Positions 14,122-20,855 of a stretch of DNA of 21,768 nt are shown in pieces. The position numbers were made by a program, and so were the translations under genes. Below the pieces are notes generated by a model. That model made no database searches. It was not told where the DNA came from and saw only the letters and a program-made list of their open reading frames with translations. Numbering within the stretch: position 1 is the first letter of the stretch; every line of letters starts with the position of its first letter. This DNA comes from Patescibacteria group bacterium (lineage in GTDB: Bacteria > Patescibacteriota > Minisyncoccia > Phycocordibacterales > SBAW01), in contig JAGWIT010000012.1 of the NCBI GenBank assembly GCA_028866155.1, positions 1-21,768 of the forward strand, written 5' to 3'.

Positions 14122-14792
14122 GTTATTTTGACGACTGGCGGTATTTTGTACTCGCGGTTAAGGATCGCCGCGCTGGGTATGTATACGCGCAACCAGAGTA
14201 TGAAATTGCCAGTCGGCGCGGGAAGCCAATTCGACTCATGGCCTGCCGGAGCGTCGTGCTGGATGTACACATCGACCGAGCCGTCGGCGTTCGGCACAAG
14301 TCCTAACCGATCGCCTACGTTATACCGCTTGAGCGGATTCGGCACGAAACGATTTTTCGCATCGCCCATGGTGAGCGACCAGAAGGCGTCGTTGGGCGGG
14401 AGCTGACCTGCCGGGAAGTGCATGAGATAGTTCTGCGTTCCGGAGAGCGTCTGGCCCGCGCCGTCCGCGTTCGTGAACCAGTACATCGATTCTTGGGGGA
14501 CGTTTATCGGACCGACAAACACCAACGCTTGCGCAGCCCGAAAGAACATGCCGTTGCCGGGCTCGCCGCATCCGTACATGGTGGTCCAGCCGTTTGTTTT
14601 TGTTACCGTGCCTTTGAGCCTGCCGTACACCTGCACGGTGACAACCGCGAGCCCGAAACCGATGAGGATGCCTTGGATCACGTCGCTCTGCACGGTTCTC
14701 GAACTCAAATCGGCAAAGAAGAACAGGCGGATGATGAAGAAGACACATACCGCGCCGACGAGGGTTATAAAATACGTGTAGGTTCTGCTCAT
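14118..14792 (-). CDS. DUF1214-domain membrane-anchored protein
   Basis: This 224-residue protein has two N-terminal membrane helices (ITLVGAVCVFFIIRLFFF and IQGILIGFGLAVVTVQVYG) and then a DUF1214 domain: NDAFWSLTMGD, RFVPNPLKRYNVGDRLGL, ADGSVDVYIQHDAP and ESNWLPAPTGNFILWLRVY. This matches the second half of standard DUF1254/DUF1214 proteins. The gene stands first in the pair, so the domain order is reversed compared with the fused form. I chose ATG 14792 because an extended -10 (TG, then TAGAAT at 14805-14800) ends 7 nt upstream; the frame is open to 14897, but that part has no family similarity. Function unknown. Confidence 0.85.
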   Translation of the reverse strand: MSRTYTYFITLVGAVCVFFIIRLFFFADLSSRTVQSDVIQGILIGFGLAVVTVQVYGRLKGTVTKTNGWTTMYGCGEPGNGMFFRAAQALVFVGPINVPQESMYWFTNADGAGQTLSGTQNYLMHFPAGQLPPNDAFWSLTMGDAKNRFVPNPLKRYNVGDRLGLVPNADGSVDVYIQHDAPAGHESNWLPAPTGNFILWLRVYIPSAAILNREYKIPPVVKIT

Positions 14793-14808
14793 AGAAATAA
14801 TTCTATCA
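14793..14808 (-). promoter_or_regulatory. Extended -10 promoter of the DUF1214-DUF1254 pair
   Basis: TG (14808-14807), one base, TAGAAT (14805-14800), then 7 nt and ATG at 14792. Again a leaderless layout. Confidence 0.6.
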
Positions 14809-14912
14809 CTCAACATGCTTTTCTGGACATCTTTCACCACCAAGTTTGAATCCCTTCGCGGTGCATTTGACAAAATCTTGAAATCTGTTACCACCATAGA
14901 TGGTTAAGCTCA
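14806..14912 (-). pseudogene. Possible small gene or gene remnant
   Basis: A minus-strand frame reads MSLTIYGGNRFQDFVKCTAK... to the TGA at 14806 and could begin at an ATG near 14912 (35 residues). Its composition, with two cysteines and a Gly/Phe-rich pattern, looks protein-like, but it is short and has no recognised family. The stop overlaps the promoter of the DUF1214 gene. It may be the C-terminal remnant of a lost gene. Confidence 0.25.
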
Positions 14913-14975
14913 TTTCAGCATAGCTCCCATCTGCACCGGCAGGGATTGCCGGTGACAACGTAGCGGGACGCCACA

Positions 14976-15596
14976 ATGGAGGAAGTCGTGACCACACATG
15001 CAACACCCGTGAGAGGTTCGAAGCTTAACGCTTTTCATCGCGAATTTCCCTGGCTCAAGCAGTATCTCGGGCAGGGACAGAAAATCACCGCGCTCAAGGT
15101 AGAGCGCATTGATAACGAACTCGGAGCGAGACACTTGCAATCGCTCCGCTGTTACCGATGCGATCCGGACCCATTCATCGGATATAGTACGCCGATGAGT
15201 TGGGAGAATGAGCGGCTCCTGATTCTCGGTGGCGACGGCTCGCTTCTCGCTCAAGTCGGCGCTGTTCCGTACACGCCGCCTACGCGGTGGTGGCGAAAGA
15301 GCCCAAAGAAGCGTATGGTCTTCGACGCATTAGACACGCTCGAAAAGGCGCTTCTGCGATTGGACGAGCAGGCAAAGAAAGCGCAACTCGTTCTCTCGGT
15401 TGCTCCTTCGGCAATGGCCGCTCCCGCCTCAAACCGTTTGGGCGAAAGCGCGGTAAATGAGGAACATATCGGCTTCGACATTACGGTCTATAAATCTCCC
15501 AAAGGGATGAATATTTCGGAATGGCTGGAGCAATGCGTCCAGAACGAGCAAAAGAAAATTACGGAAGCTGTCGAAAAGATTGATACCGCAGCTTAA
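14976..15596 (+). CDS. Hypothetical soluble protein
   Basis: I do not recognise this 206-residue protein. It has no signal peptide or membrane segment. The middle contains a Trp-rich basic patch (TPPTRWWRKSPKKR, about 106-119) followed by a helical stretch (DALDTLEKALLRLDEQAKKA), a low-complexity Ala/Ser/Pro linker, and a C-terminal helix (WLEQCVQNEQKKITEAVEKI). A CYRCDPDP motif near residue 59 has only two cysteines, so a zinc finger is not supported. The gene is a single unit, closed by a strong terminator at 15603-15645, which supports its being real rather than the overlapping minus-strand frames. It diverges from the DUF1214 gene. Confidence 0.65.
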   Translation: MEEVVTTHATPVRGSKLNAFHREFPWLKQYLGQGQKITALKVERIDNELGARHLQSLRCYRCDPDPFIGYSTPMSWENERLLILGGDGSLLAQVGAVPYTPPTRWWRKSPKKRMVFDALDTLEKALLRLDEQAKKAQLVLSVAPSAMAAPASNRLGESAVNEEHIGFDITVYKSPKGMNISEWLEQCVQNEQKKITEAVEKIDTAA

Positions 15597-15602
15597 GTAC
15601 TG

Positions 15603-15645
15603 AACCGCAGTAGAGGTCCAACTCCTCTCCTGCGGTTTTCGTTTT
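15603..15645 (+). terminator. Intrinsic terminator
   Basis: AACCGCAG (15603-15610) pairs with CTGCGGTT (15630-15637), extended by AGAGG/CCTCT inside, followed by TTCGTTTTCT. It closes the transcript of the 14976-15596 gene. Confidence 0.9.
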
Positions 15646-15720
15646 CTAAAAATTAAACAAGTCTTAGGACCGCACTGTCGCCTCAGGCCTCAGAGTTGGT
15701 CCGATACAAAAAGTCTTCGG

Positions 15721-15808
15721 GCGGGCCGTCTCGAGTTCGGACTTTTCAGTGCCACCTTGCTTGACGGAATAGCTACATTTTACACGGGCCTATCGACGCG
15801 TCTCGAGC
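15721..15808 (+). repeat. ~90-bp direct repeat, copy 1
   Basis: This copy matches 16300-16389 in the same direction in separate blocks: 26 bases identical at the left end (from GCGGGCCGTCTCGAG), then a variable 12-14 bases, then 16 identical (GCTTGACGGAATAGCT), then CATTTTACAC, a variable nine bases, and the palindrome GACGCGTC. The 15646-15720 stretch before it has no gene but includes an imperfect hairpin with GGACC/GGTCC arms (about 15667-15701). Confidence 0.85.
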
Positions 15809-15818
15809 ACTATAAGGA

Positions 15819-16202
15819 CTAAGTGAGCATGGCTTTTTTAGCAAGGTGTTTTGCGTATAACACAATAAGTATTGGTGGTATGTAACCAATTATTCCCACT
15901 AAGCCAAACCAGCCGATAACTTGAATCAAATTAGTAGTGAATAGATTTACTAAAGTTCCTATGATGCCCAAAACCAATGCAATGATCATAAGAGGGATTG
16001 AAATCTTCTTAAGAAGGAAAAAAGTCACTGCAGCTCCAGCATTTATCGATAAATTGATAGAAATAAGAATCTGGCTAATAGGATTCAGAGGGCCTACCAA
16101 CTGCTGACTATTTCCTAAAGAAATTACAAAGAAAACACTTGAAATTAGTGTTACCAAATAATAAGCCGAGATTATCCACACCCATGCAGGACGCTTTTTC
16201 AT
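15819..16202 (-). CDS. Small four-helix membrane protein
   Basis: I do not recognise a named family. The 127-residue protein begins MKKRPAWVWIISAYYLVTLI and has four hydrophobic segments (about 8-28, 42-64, 66-90 and 94-117), with a positively charged N-terminus and C-terminus (KHLAKKAMLT), so both ends are probably cytoplasmic. The coding sequence is clearly more AT-rich than its neighbours. A -10 (TATAAT, 16215-16210) ends 7 nt before the ATG, giving a leaderless message. The gene is bracketed by two ~90-bp direct repeats (15721-15808 and 16300-16389), as though it were an inserted single-gene unit. Confidence 0.75.
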   Translation of the reverse strand: MKKRPAWVWIISAYYLVTLISSVFFVISLGNSQQLVGPLNPISQILISINLSINAGAAVTFFLLKKISIPLMIIALVLGIIGTLVNLFTTNLIQVIGWFGLVGIIGYIPPILIVLYAKHLAKKAMLT

Positions 16203-16215
16203 ATTCTTAATTATA
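16203..16215 (-). promoter_or_regulatory. -10 box of the four-helix protein gene
   Basis: A perfect TATAAT at 16215-16210 followed by 7 nt and ATG. No clear -35. Confidence 0.6.
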
Positions 16216-16299
16216 TAGCTTCAAAAATATTTGCTAAGCATCCGTCTCGGACGCTCGAGACCTATAACGGTCTCTGGCGGGATAACTGAGCACGTTACT

Positions 16300-16389
16300 G
16301 CGGGCCGTCTCGAGTTCGGACTTTTTGATACCAAGCCCTGCTTGACGGAATAGCTTCATTTTACACTACTCAAACGACGCGTCCTGAGC
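16300..16389 (+). repeat. ~90-bp direct repeat, copy 2
   Basis: Partner of 15721-15808, same orientation, about 490 bp apart. The GACGCG near the end here also pairs with CGCGTC (16389-16394) to form a 6-bp hairpin. Upstream, 16240-16285 contains several GTCTC/GAGAC dyads. An 11-base block (CTTCATTTTAC) recurs a third time at 18586-18596, upstream of the metallo-beta-lactamase-fold gene. Confidence 0.85.
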
Positions 16390-16404
16390 GCGTCAAAAAG
16401 TTAC

Positions 16405-16443
16405 AAAAGTGACACAGGAATGAGGTTTGACTGTGTCACTTTT
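16405..16443 (-). terminator. Terminator of the MBL-membrane operon
   Basis: A perfect 13-bp stem (16405-16417 with 16431-16443) whose A/T-rich base gives TTTT then GTAACTTTTT on the minus strand. The TGA stop of the 170-residue protein lies inside the stem. Confidence 0.85.
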
Positions 16444-16948
16444 GATATATACAAAGGGTCTGAACAATGGGCAGCAACACTTGGATAACCTGCCATGCAA
16501 ACAGGCCTGTGAATAGGGCGAACGGAATCAGTGCTATCCATGGGCGCTTATTGTCGTTTGCTTCCTTAAGAGTTTTTGACCTCTCCTTCGCTTCTTTGTA
16601 GAGAGACCAGAAAAACTGGATCCCCACATATACAAGCCCGAAAGCCACTAATGATTTAAGGGCATCATCGGCGGTCCGCGCGTAATTTGGCACCGCACAA
16701 TAGGCCTGTGCTAGAAAGATAATCAGTGAGAGACCCGCACTCACGCCGAACAGAGATTTGAGTACGGCGTGCACTGCCAAGCTCCACGTCACCGCTACTA
16801 CAAATACCAGTTCAATCGCCAAAATGACATAGGCAATCTGCGAGAGATATTTGCTAAAGAAGTTCGCGCCTATAAAGACGACTGCGACAATGGCGGCGAA
16901 AATGAGAAATGATTTGAAGTCCCAGCGTTTAAATACATCCATTTTCAT
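16436..16948 (-). CDS. Four-helix membrane protein, MBL operon
   Basis: I do not recognise this 170-residue protein. It has about four membrane segments: FLIFAAIVAVVFIGANFF, IAYVILAIELVFVVAVTWSL, an intermediate one near SAGLSLIIFLAQAY, and ALIPFALFTGLFAWQVIQVL near the C-terminus. A charged loop (LYKEAKERSKTLKEANDNKR) sits between the third and last segments and is probably cytoplasmic. It starts in an ATGA overlap with the 221-residue gene, so the two are translationally coupled, and the operon ends here at a strong terminator. Association with the other membrane protein is an inference from the overlap. Confidence 0.75.
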   Translation of the reverse strand: MKMDVFKRWDFKSFLIFAAIVAVVFIGANFFSKYLSQIAYVILAIELVFVVAVTWSLAVHAVLKSLFGVSAGLSLIIFLAQAYCAVPNYARTADDALKSLVAFGLVYVGIQFFWSLYKEAKERSKTLKEANDNKRPWIALIPFALFTGLFAWQVIQVLLPIVQTLCIYQK

Positions 16949-17610
16949 GCCTCTTTGCTGTGACCAATTATTGATGGGATGTAATCACTCAAGGCCTTAA
17001 CGATAAAGCGTTCGGAAAAACCGGCAAAAACGCTTAGGAGGATAAGTACGCTTCCAGCATCTGCACTGGGAGCTACTACCAAAACTTTTGTTTGCAATAA
17101 GGCGTACAAAACAATCGCGGAAATGACGCCAATGAACGGCCTTAATATCAGCCGTAGCATCTGCAAGCGGTTAGAGCTATCGATTTGTAAATCCTTGCCA
17201 ATATTCAAAGCGACACCGAGAGAGCCGCCCAACAAGCCGAACAGCATTGCTGTATACAATCCATGCTCAGCAATATTCACAAAATAAAAATACGCGGCTA
17301 TCGCAAGCAGTTCGATGGGAATGGCTACTACAAATACCGTTGTGACCTGCCTCTGTATGTCTTGCCAGCGGAATATTCTTTTCCATAGTTGGTCAACCAC
17401 CTCATTGACCCGACCGACTAACTTAGTGGCGTAGACATAATTTTTCCCTCCGGTAATTTCGCCCTCAGCCTTATCCAGTAGATCTACCCATTTTTGTTTC
17501 TCGCCAGAATCTTTAAACACGTATAAGCCCTTGCGAGCAATCTCTATATCAGCAAGCAGCTCTTGCTCTTCTTTAGAATAAGACGTGTGTCTCGCTTTGC
17601 TTTCCGGCAT
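16945..17610 (-). CDS. Membrane protein with cytoplasmic helical domain, MBL operon
   Basis: This 221-residue protein has a charged, helical N-terminal part (about 1-92, beginning KEEQELLADIEIARKGLYVF) and then four membrane segments: VTTVFVVAIPIELLAIAAYF, TAMLFGLLGGSLGVALNIG, FIGVISAIVLYALLQ and VLILLSVFAGFSERFIVKAL. The last segment runs into GFSERF, a motif I have seen at the end of the membrane part of several uncharacterised bacterial membrane proteins; no function is attached to it. The gene lies 6 bp after the metallo-beta-lactamase-fold gene and overlaps the next membrane gene by 4 bp. A role as membrane effector or sensor of a small system is possible but unproven. Confidence 0.75.
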   Translation of the reverse strand: MPESKARHTSYSKEEQELLADIEIARKGLYVFKDSGEKQKWVDLLDKAEGEITGGKNYVYATKLVGRVNEVVDQLWKRIFRWQDIQRQVTTVFVVAIPIELLAIAAYFYFVNIAEHGLYTAMLFGLLGGSLGVALNIGKDLQIDSSNRLQMLRLILRPFIGVISAIVLYALLQTKVLVVAPSADAGSVLILLSVFAGFSERFIVKALSDYIPSIIGHSKEA

Positions 17611-17616
17611 AACTTA

Positions 17617-18522
17617 TTAGATGGTATCCGCGTAAATAGTCGGTACCCCGAGCGCATCGACCTGAATATAGATACTTCCGTTCGAGCGCGTGGTAAGAGT
17701 CTTTTTATTGGCAACATTTTTTAGAGTCAGCCCGGTAACGGACAGCCCGGCCGAATTTGCAGAGTACCTGTTGTCAACATCCGTTTCCTCACCCGTCTCA
17801 GAACCTTTTGAGAGAATTGAGAGCTTGGGCGAACCGATGAGGTCCATCAGTTTTTGTGAGTACCCTGAAGTATGCCCGTGGTGCGAAGCGACGAGCACAT
17901 CAACGCCTTTGGATATCTCGTCTTTGAAGCCTCCGTAGTTGTTGTCGATCAGCCAATCCCAACCGGCCCCTTCCAAATCGCCGCAAAACAATATCCTAAA
18001 ACTGCCGTACTGTAACAGGTATACAATGCTGGAATTATTTTTCAGCTTTGACTCACCAAATAAGGCGTCCGTCTTTAGGGTTGCCATCGGGATGGTGTAG
18101 GCCCTACTGGTAAAACCCCAGTTGGGCATTTGCGGATTAGTGCCTGTATACGTTGCGTGAACTTTATCTCGATAGTACTGATAGCTCTCGTCCTCATTAT
18201 GAACAACTGCTGGCGGAAACTCCTCTATGTAAGTCCTATGCAGGAGGTAAGGGGTAAATTTTGTATGGACCTTCTCTATATTTTTTATATGATCTACATC
18301 CGGGTGAGACACTACCAGTTGCGTAAGTGGATACTGAAGGCCGTTGGAGACGTAATTCCTCATATGTCCCAACCACCCATTCGGAATTCGCAAAGCGTTA
18401 ATTTTATCTACGGGGCAATTTTTTTCAGCGTGGCTCCCGCAGTCCAACATTAGACTGTTCCCGTTTTGGCAAACAGCGAGCGCGCAGCTGCCGTTCGAAA
18501 CATCGAAAATCGCTATTTTCAT
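17617..18522 (-). CDS. ComEC/Rec2-like metallo-beta-lactamase-fold hydrolase
   Basis: This 301-residue protein is a stand-alone metallo-beta-lactamase-fold domain of the type found at the end of ComEC. It has IFDVSNGSCALA, LMLDCGS, the metal motif SHPDVDH (His73, Asp75, Asp77, His78), ILFCGDLEG with its bridging Asp, and DVLVASHHGHTSGY with a further metal His. There is no signal peptide or membrane helix, so it is cytoplasmic. In ComEC this domain is thought to act on DNA; stand-alone copies are mostly uncharacterised and may cleave nucleic acids or nucleotides. It heads a three-gene operon with two membrane proteins. TAATAT at 18536-18531 stands 8 nt before the ATG. Confidence 0.85.
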   Translation of the reverse strand: MKIAIFDVSNGSCALAVCQNGNSLMLDCGSHAEKNCPVDKINALRIPNGWLGHMRNYVSNGLQYPLTQLVVSHPDVDHIKNIEKVHTKFTPYLLHRTYIEEFPPAVVHNEDESYQYYRDKVHATYTGTNPQMPNWGFTSRAYTIPMATLKTDALFGESKLKNNSSIVYLLQYGSFRILFCGDLEGAGWDWLIDNNYGGFKDEISKGVDVLVASHHGHTSGYSQKLMDLIGSPKLSILSKGSETGEETDVDNRYSANSAGLSVTGLTLKNVANKKTLTTRSNGSIYIQVDALGVPTIYADTI

Positions 18523-18671
18523 AAAATTTAATATTAGCCAGCCTGTAATGCATCCGAGACAGCACCCTAATGTGGTTCATTAGATCTTCATTTTACCACT
18601 GCGCGACCATTGACACACTATTTATTTTTATTGCGTGATTTAAACGTGCACAGGTTTTTCCTGAACGGGCA
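18523..18671. other. Intergenic region between the MBL operon and the phage-type genes
   Basis: No gene is visible. On the minus strand TAATAT (18536-18531) is a candidate -10 for the operon, and a second candidate, TAAAAT near 18595-18590, belongs to an 11-base block shared with the direct repeat at 16300-16389. This stretch may contain the boundary between chromosome and phage-like element, but I see no duplicated attachment site. Confidence 0.4.
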
Positions 18672-18683
18672 TATAATTAGGAT
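18672..18683 (+). promoter_or_regulatory. -10 box, leaderless
   Basis: A perfect TATAAT at 18672-18677, then 6 nt, then ATG at 18684. It is the likely promoter for the first phage-type gene. Confidence 0.6.
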
Positions 18684-19040
18684 ATGTCTGAAAAAGAGCG
18701 CGTTTATCTCACCGATATAACCCTCCATACGAGGAATTTTCGCGATACTTCTAGCTTCGAAAAAGTGGCTCAAAAGGGACGGATGTTCAAAGCCGGTAAT
18801 GATGCCCTTGTGACCGACCCTGCGCTCGGCGTCTCTCTCATCGATCTCCTCCCTCCCGATCTCCAAAAGCGTTACAAAAAGGGCGAAATTGAGCTGATGA
18901 TGCCCAAGGATGGGCTGCCTATAAAATTTGCCGACGATCTCAAAGAAAAAGTGACACAGCTAAAGGCCAAAGCCCGCCGCGAGCTTATACACCGCAGCAG
19001 TGGCAAGACTTGGCACGCAAAAGAGAAAGGGGTACAATAA
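18684..19040 (+). CDS. Hypothetical protein at the start of the phage module
   Basis: I do not recognise this 118-residue protein. It is soluble and strongly charged, with a basic C-terminal third (DLKEKVTQLKAKARRELIHRSSGKTWHAKEK) that could be helical and could bind nucleic acid. The middle contains SLIDLLPPDLQKRYKKGEIELMM. No signal peptide or membrane segment. The start is fixed by TATAAT 6 nt upstream. It precedes the ParB-methyltransferase and terminase genes on the same strand and is separated from them by a complex hairpin region, so whether it belongs to the phage unit is inferred from position only. Confidence 0.7.
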   Translation: MSEKERVYLTDITLHTRNFRDTSSFEKVAQKGRMFKAGNDALVTDPALGVSLIDLLPPDLQKRYKKGEIELMMPKDGLPIKFADDLKEKVTQLKAKARRELIHRSSGKTWHAKEKGVQ

Positions 19041-19085
19041 ATGTACAACTGAATATTACTAGTGGTGCCTCGCACTCGTTGCCAC

Positions 19086-19159
19086 GCCCACTTCGTAGAG
19101 AAAGCCTTTGAGAGTCACTCGTTGATTCCCTGAGACTTCCCCGCGAAGTGGGCTTTCTC
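19086..19159 (+). promoter_or_regulatory. Hairpin region with two mutually exclusive pairings
   Basis: GCCCACTTCG (19086-19095) is the exact reverse complement of 19144-19153, and GAGAAAGCC (19098-19106) of 19151-19159. Both right arms share the bases 19151-19153, and the order of the left arms prevents nesting, so only one full stem can form at a time. The first stem is followed by TTTCTCG, like a weak terminator. The nonamer CACTCGTTG also occurs twice nearby (19073-19081 and 19116-19124). Confidence 0.55.
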
Positions 19160-19186
19160 GTTATTAGGGTAATTAATAACGTGAAT

Positions 19187-20476
19187 ATGAAAAAAATAAT
19201 TTGGCATCCAGAAGAAAGAAAAGTGCGTGAGCTTAAGTTGTGGAAGAAGAATCCGAGAACCATTACCAAGGAGGCGTTTGCAAAGCTGAAAAGCAGACTG
19301 CAGGAGCGTGGCTTCCATGATGTCATCGTGTTGGATACTGATGACAATATACTCTCCGGCAATCAGCGCAAAAAAGCACTGATTGAATTAGGCATCGAGA
19401 AAGTGACAGTGCTTGTCCCGAGCCGTCCGCTTACGAGCGAGGAGAAAAATAAAATTGCGCTTGAGAGCAACCTGAACGACGGGGAGTGGAATTTTGAAGC
19501 ACTTAAAACATTCAGCTTGGACACGCTTACCGATATTGGCTTCGATAAGGCTGCACTGGATGATATTTGGACAGAGAATCTAGAAGTAGAGGGCGATCAA
19601 TTCGCTGTCGAAGAAGAACTCGCAAAAATCACCAAGCCAAAAACAAAACTCGGTGACTTGATTACGTTGGGTGGTCACCGCCTCATCTGCGGCGACTCTA
19701 CCAATCCAGCAGTACTCAAAAAACTGCTCGGCAAGGAACGCGCCTCAATGATATATAGTGACCCGATTTATAACCTGAAAGGAGGCGTGGATTACGATAA
19801 GGGCTTCTCGGGAAAACAGAATTACGGGGGCAACGTAAACGACACTCGCACCGACGACGAGTACAAGGAATTCCTCCGCAAGAGCATGGCTGCCGCGTTG
19901 GCAGTATCCAAGCCTGATATCCACGTCTTCTACTGGAGCGACGAAACCTACATCGGATATATACAGGACCTTTACAGAGAGCTTGGAATTGAAAACAAGC
20001 GCGTCTGCCTGTGGATCAAAAACGCACAAAATCCCACGCCAGGCGTGGCGTTCTCAAAAGTGTACGAGCCTTGTACTTATGGGGTGCGTGGTCGTCCGTT
20101 CACCGCCAAAAATATTCAAAACCTTAACGAGGTGCTGAATAAGGAGCTAACGACTGGAAATAACCTAATACAGGAAACTCTGGATCATCTCGATTTATGG
20201 ATGGTTAAACGCTTATCTGGCAAAGAGTACGAGCACGCAACTTCTAAGCCGCCGAAGCTTCACGAGAAAGCAATACGCCGCTGTACTAAGCCTAGCGATA
20301 TTATTCTCGACTCATTCTCTGGTTCAGCGAGCACGATGATAGCGGCCGAACAGCTCAAACGCCGTGCCTATTTGGTGGAGTTGGAGCCGCGCTTCTGCGA
20401 CTTGTCTATCAAACGCTATGAAAAACTGACGGGCAAGAAAGCTCGCGTAATCTCCAACGGTTATGAAGAAAAATAA
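19187..20476 (+). CDS. ParB-domain DNA methyltransferase (N4/N6 type)
   Basis: This protein has 429 residues. Residues about 15-115 form a ParB-like domain (NPRTITKEAFAKLKSRL, ILSGNQRKKALIELG). From about residue 155 follows an amino-methyltransferase: HRLICGDSTNP, the catalytic motif IV as SDPIYN (192-195, where DPPY is standard), and, far downstream, SAM-binding motif I as LDSFSGSAST (from Asp375), followed by LVELEPRFCDLSIKRYEKLTG. This catalytic-before-SAM order fits the beta group. Such fusions are typical of phages and prophages. ATG 19187 is preferred; GTG 19181 is possible. Its end overlaps the small terminase start by 14 nt. The DPIY and SGSAS changes leave activity uncertain. Confidence 0.88.
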   Translation: MKKIIWHPEERKVRELKLWKKNPRTITKEAFAKLKSRLQERGFHDVIVLDTDDNILSGNQRKKALIELGIEKVTVLVPSRPLTSEEKNKIALESNLNDGEWNFEALKTFSLDTLTDIGFDKAALDDIWTENLEVEGDQFAVEEELAKITKPKTKLGDLITLGGHRLICGDSTNPAVLKKLLGKERASMIYSDPIYNLKGGVDYDKGFSGKQNYGGNVNDTRTDDEYKEFLRKSMAAALAVSKPDIHVFYWSDETYIGYIQDLYRELGIENKRVCLWIKNAQNPTPGVAFSKVYEPCTYGVRGRPFTAKNIQNLNEVLNKELTTGNNLIQETLDHLDLWMVKRLSGKEYEHATSKPPKLHEKAIRRCTKPSDIILDSFSGSASTMIAAEQLKRRAYLVELEPRFCDLSIKRYEKLTGKKARVISNGYEEK

Positions 20477-20855
20477 AGTTAAGGACTCATTCCTTGCGGA
20501 GCTTAAGAAAATCCCAATTGTTCAAGTCGCGTGCGAAAAAGTAGGAGTATCTCGCAACAGCGTGTATCGCTGGCGCACGGAGGACGAGGAGTTCCGCAAG
20601 GAAATGGAAACCGCCTTGGTCGAGGGCGAGGCTTTGGTGAATGATATGAGCGAAAGTCAGTTGCTCAGCCTTATACGCGACAAGAATTGGTCGGCTATCA
20701 GTTTTTGGCTCAGACATCGCAATCCTAAATTCCGCGACAAGGTTGAAGTCACGGCAAAAATAGAGAATCAGGACAAGCCTCTCTCCCCTGAGGAAGAGGC
20801 CGATTTGAAAGTTGCTCTCCAACTTGGGCTACCACAAAAACCACATGAAGCTTGA
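20463..20855 (+). CDS. Phage small terminase subunit-like protein
   Basis: This 130-residue protein has an N-terminal helix-turn-helix (IPIVQVACEKVGVSRNSVYRWRTED, about 15-38), a central helical region (ESQLLSLIRDKNWSAISFWLRHRNPKFRDK) and an acidic tail, the layout of small terminase subunits that recognise the phage packaging site. The call is helped by the large terminase gene that starts 11 bp before this gene ends. It overlaps the methyltransferase gene by 14 nt. The target DNA site cannot be told from the sequence. A generic DNA-binding regulator would be the alternative. Confidence 0.82.
   Translation: MKKNKVKDSFLAELKKIPIVQVACEKVGVSRNSVYRWRTEDEEFRKEMETALVEGEALVNDMSESQLLSLIRDKNWSAISFWLRHRNPKFRDKVEVTAKIENQDKPLSPEEEADLKVALQLGLPQKPHEA

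Noticed and set aside
14910..15254. Minus-strand frame of 114 codons opposite the 14976-15596 gene
   Set aside because: The plus-strand gene is longer and is followed by a matching strong terminator; the minus frame has no promoter or family.
15646..16400. Integron attC sites
   Set aside because: The repeats lack paired GTTRRRY/RYYYAAC cores, and no tyrosine integron integrase is in the window. A cassette-like site of another kind remains possible.
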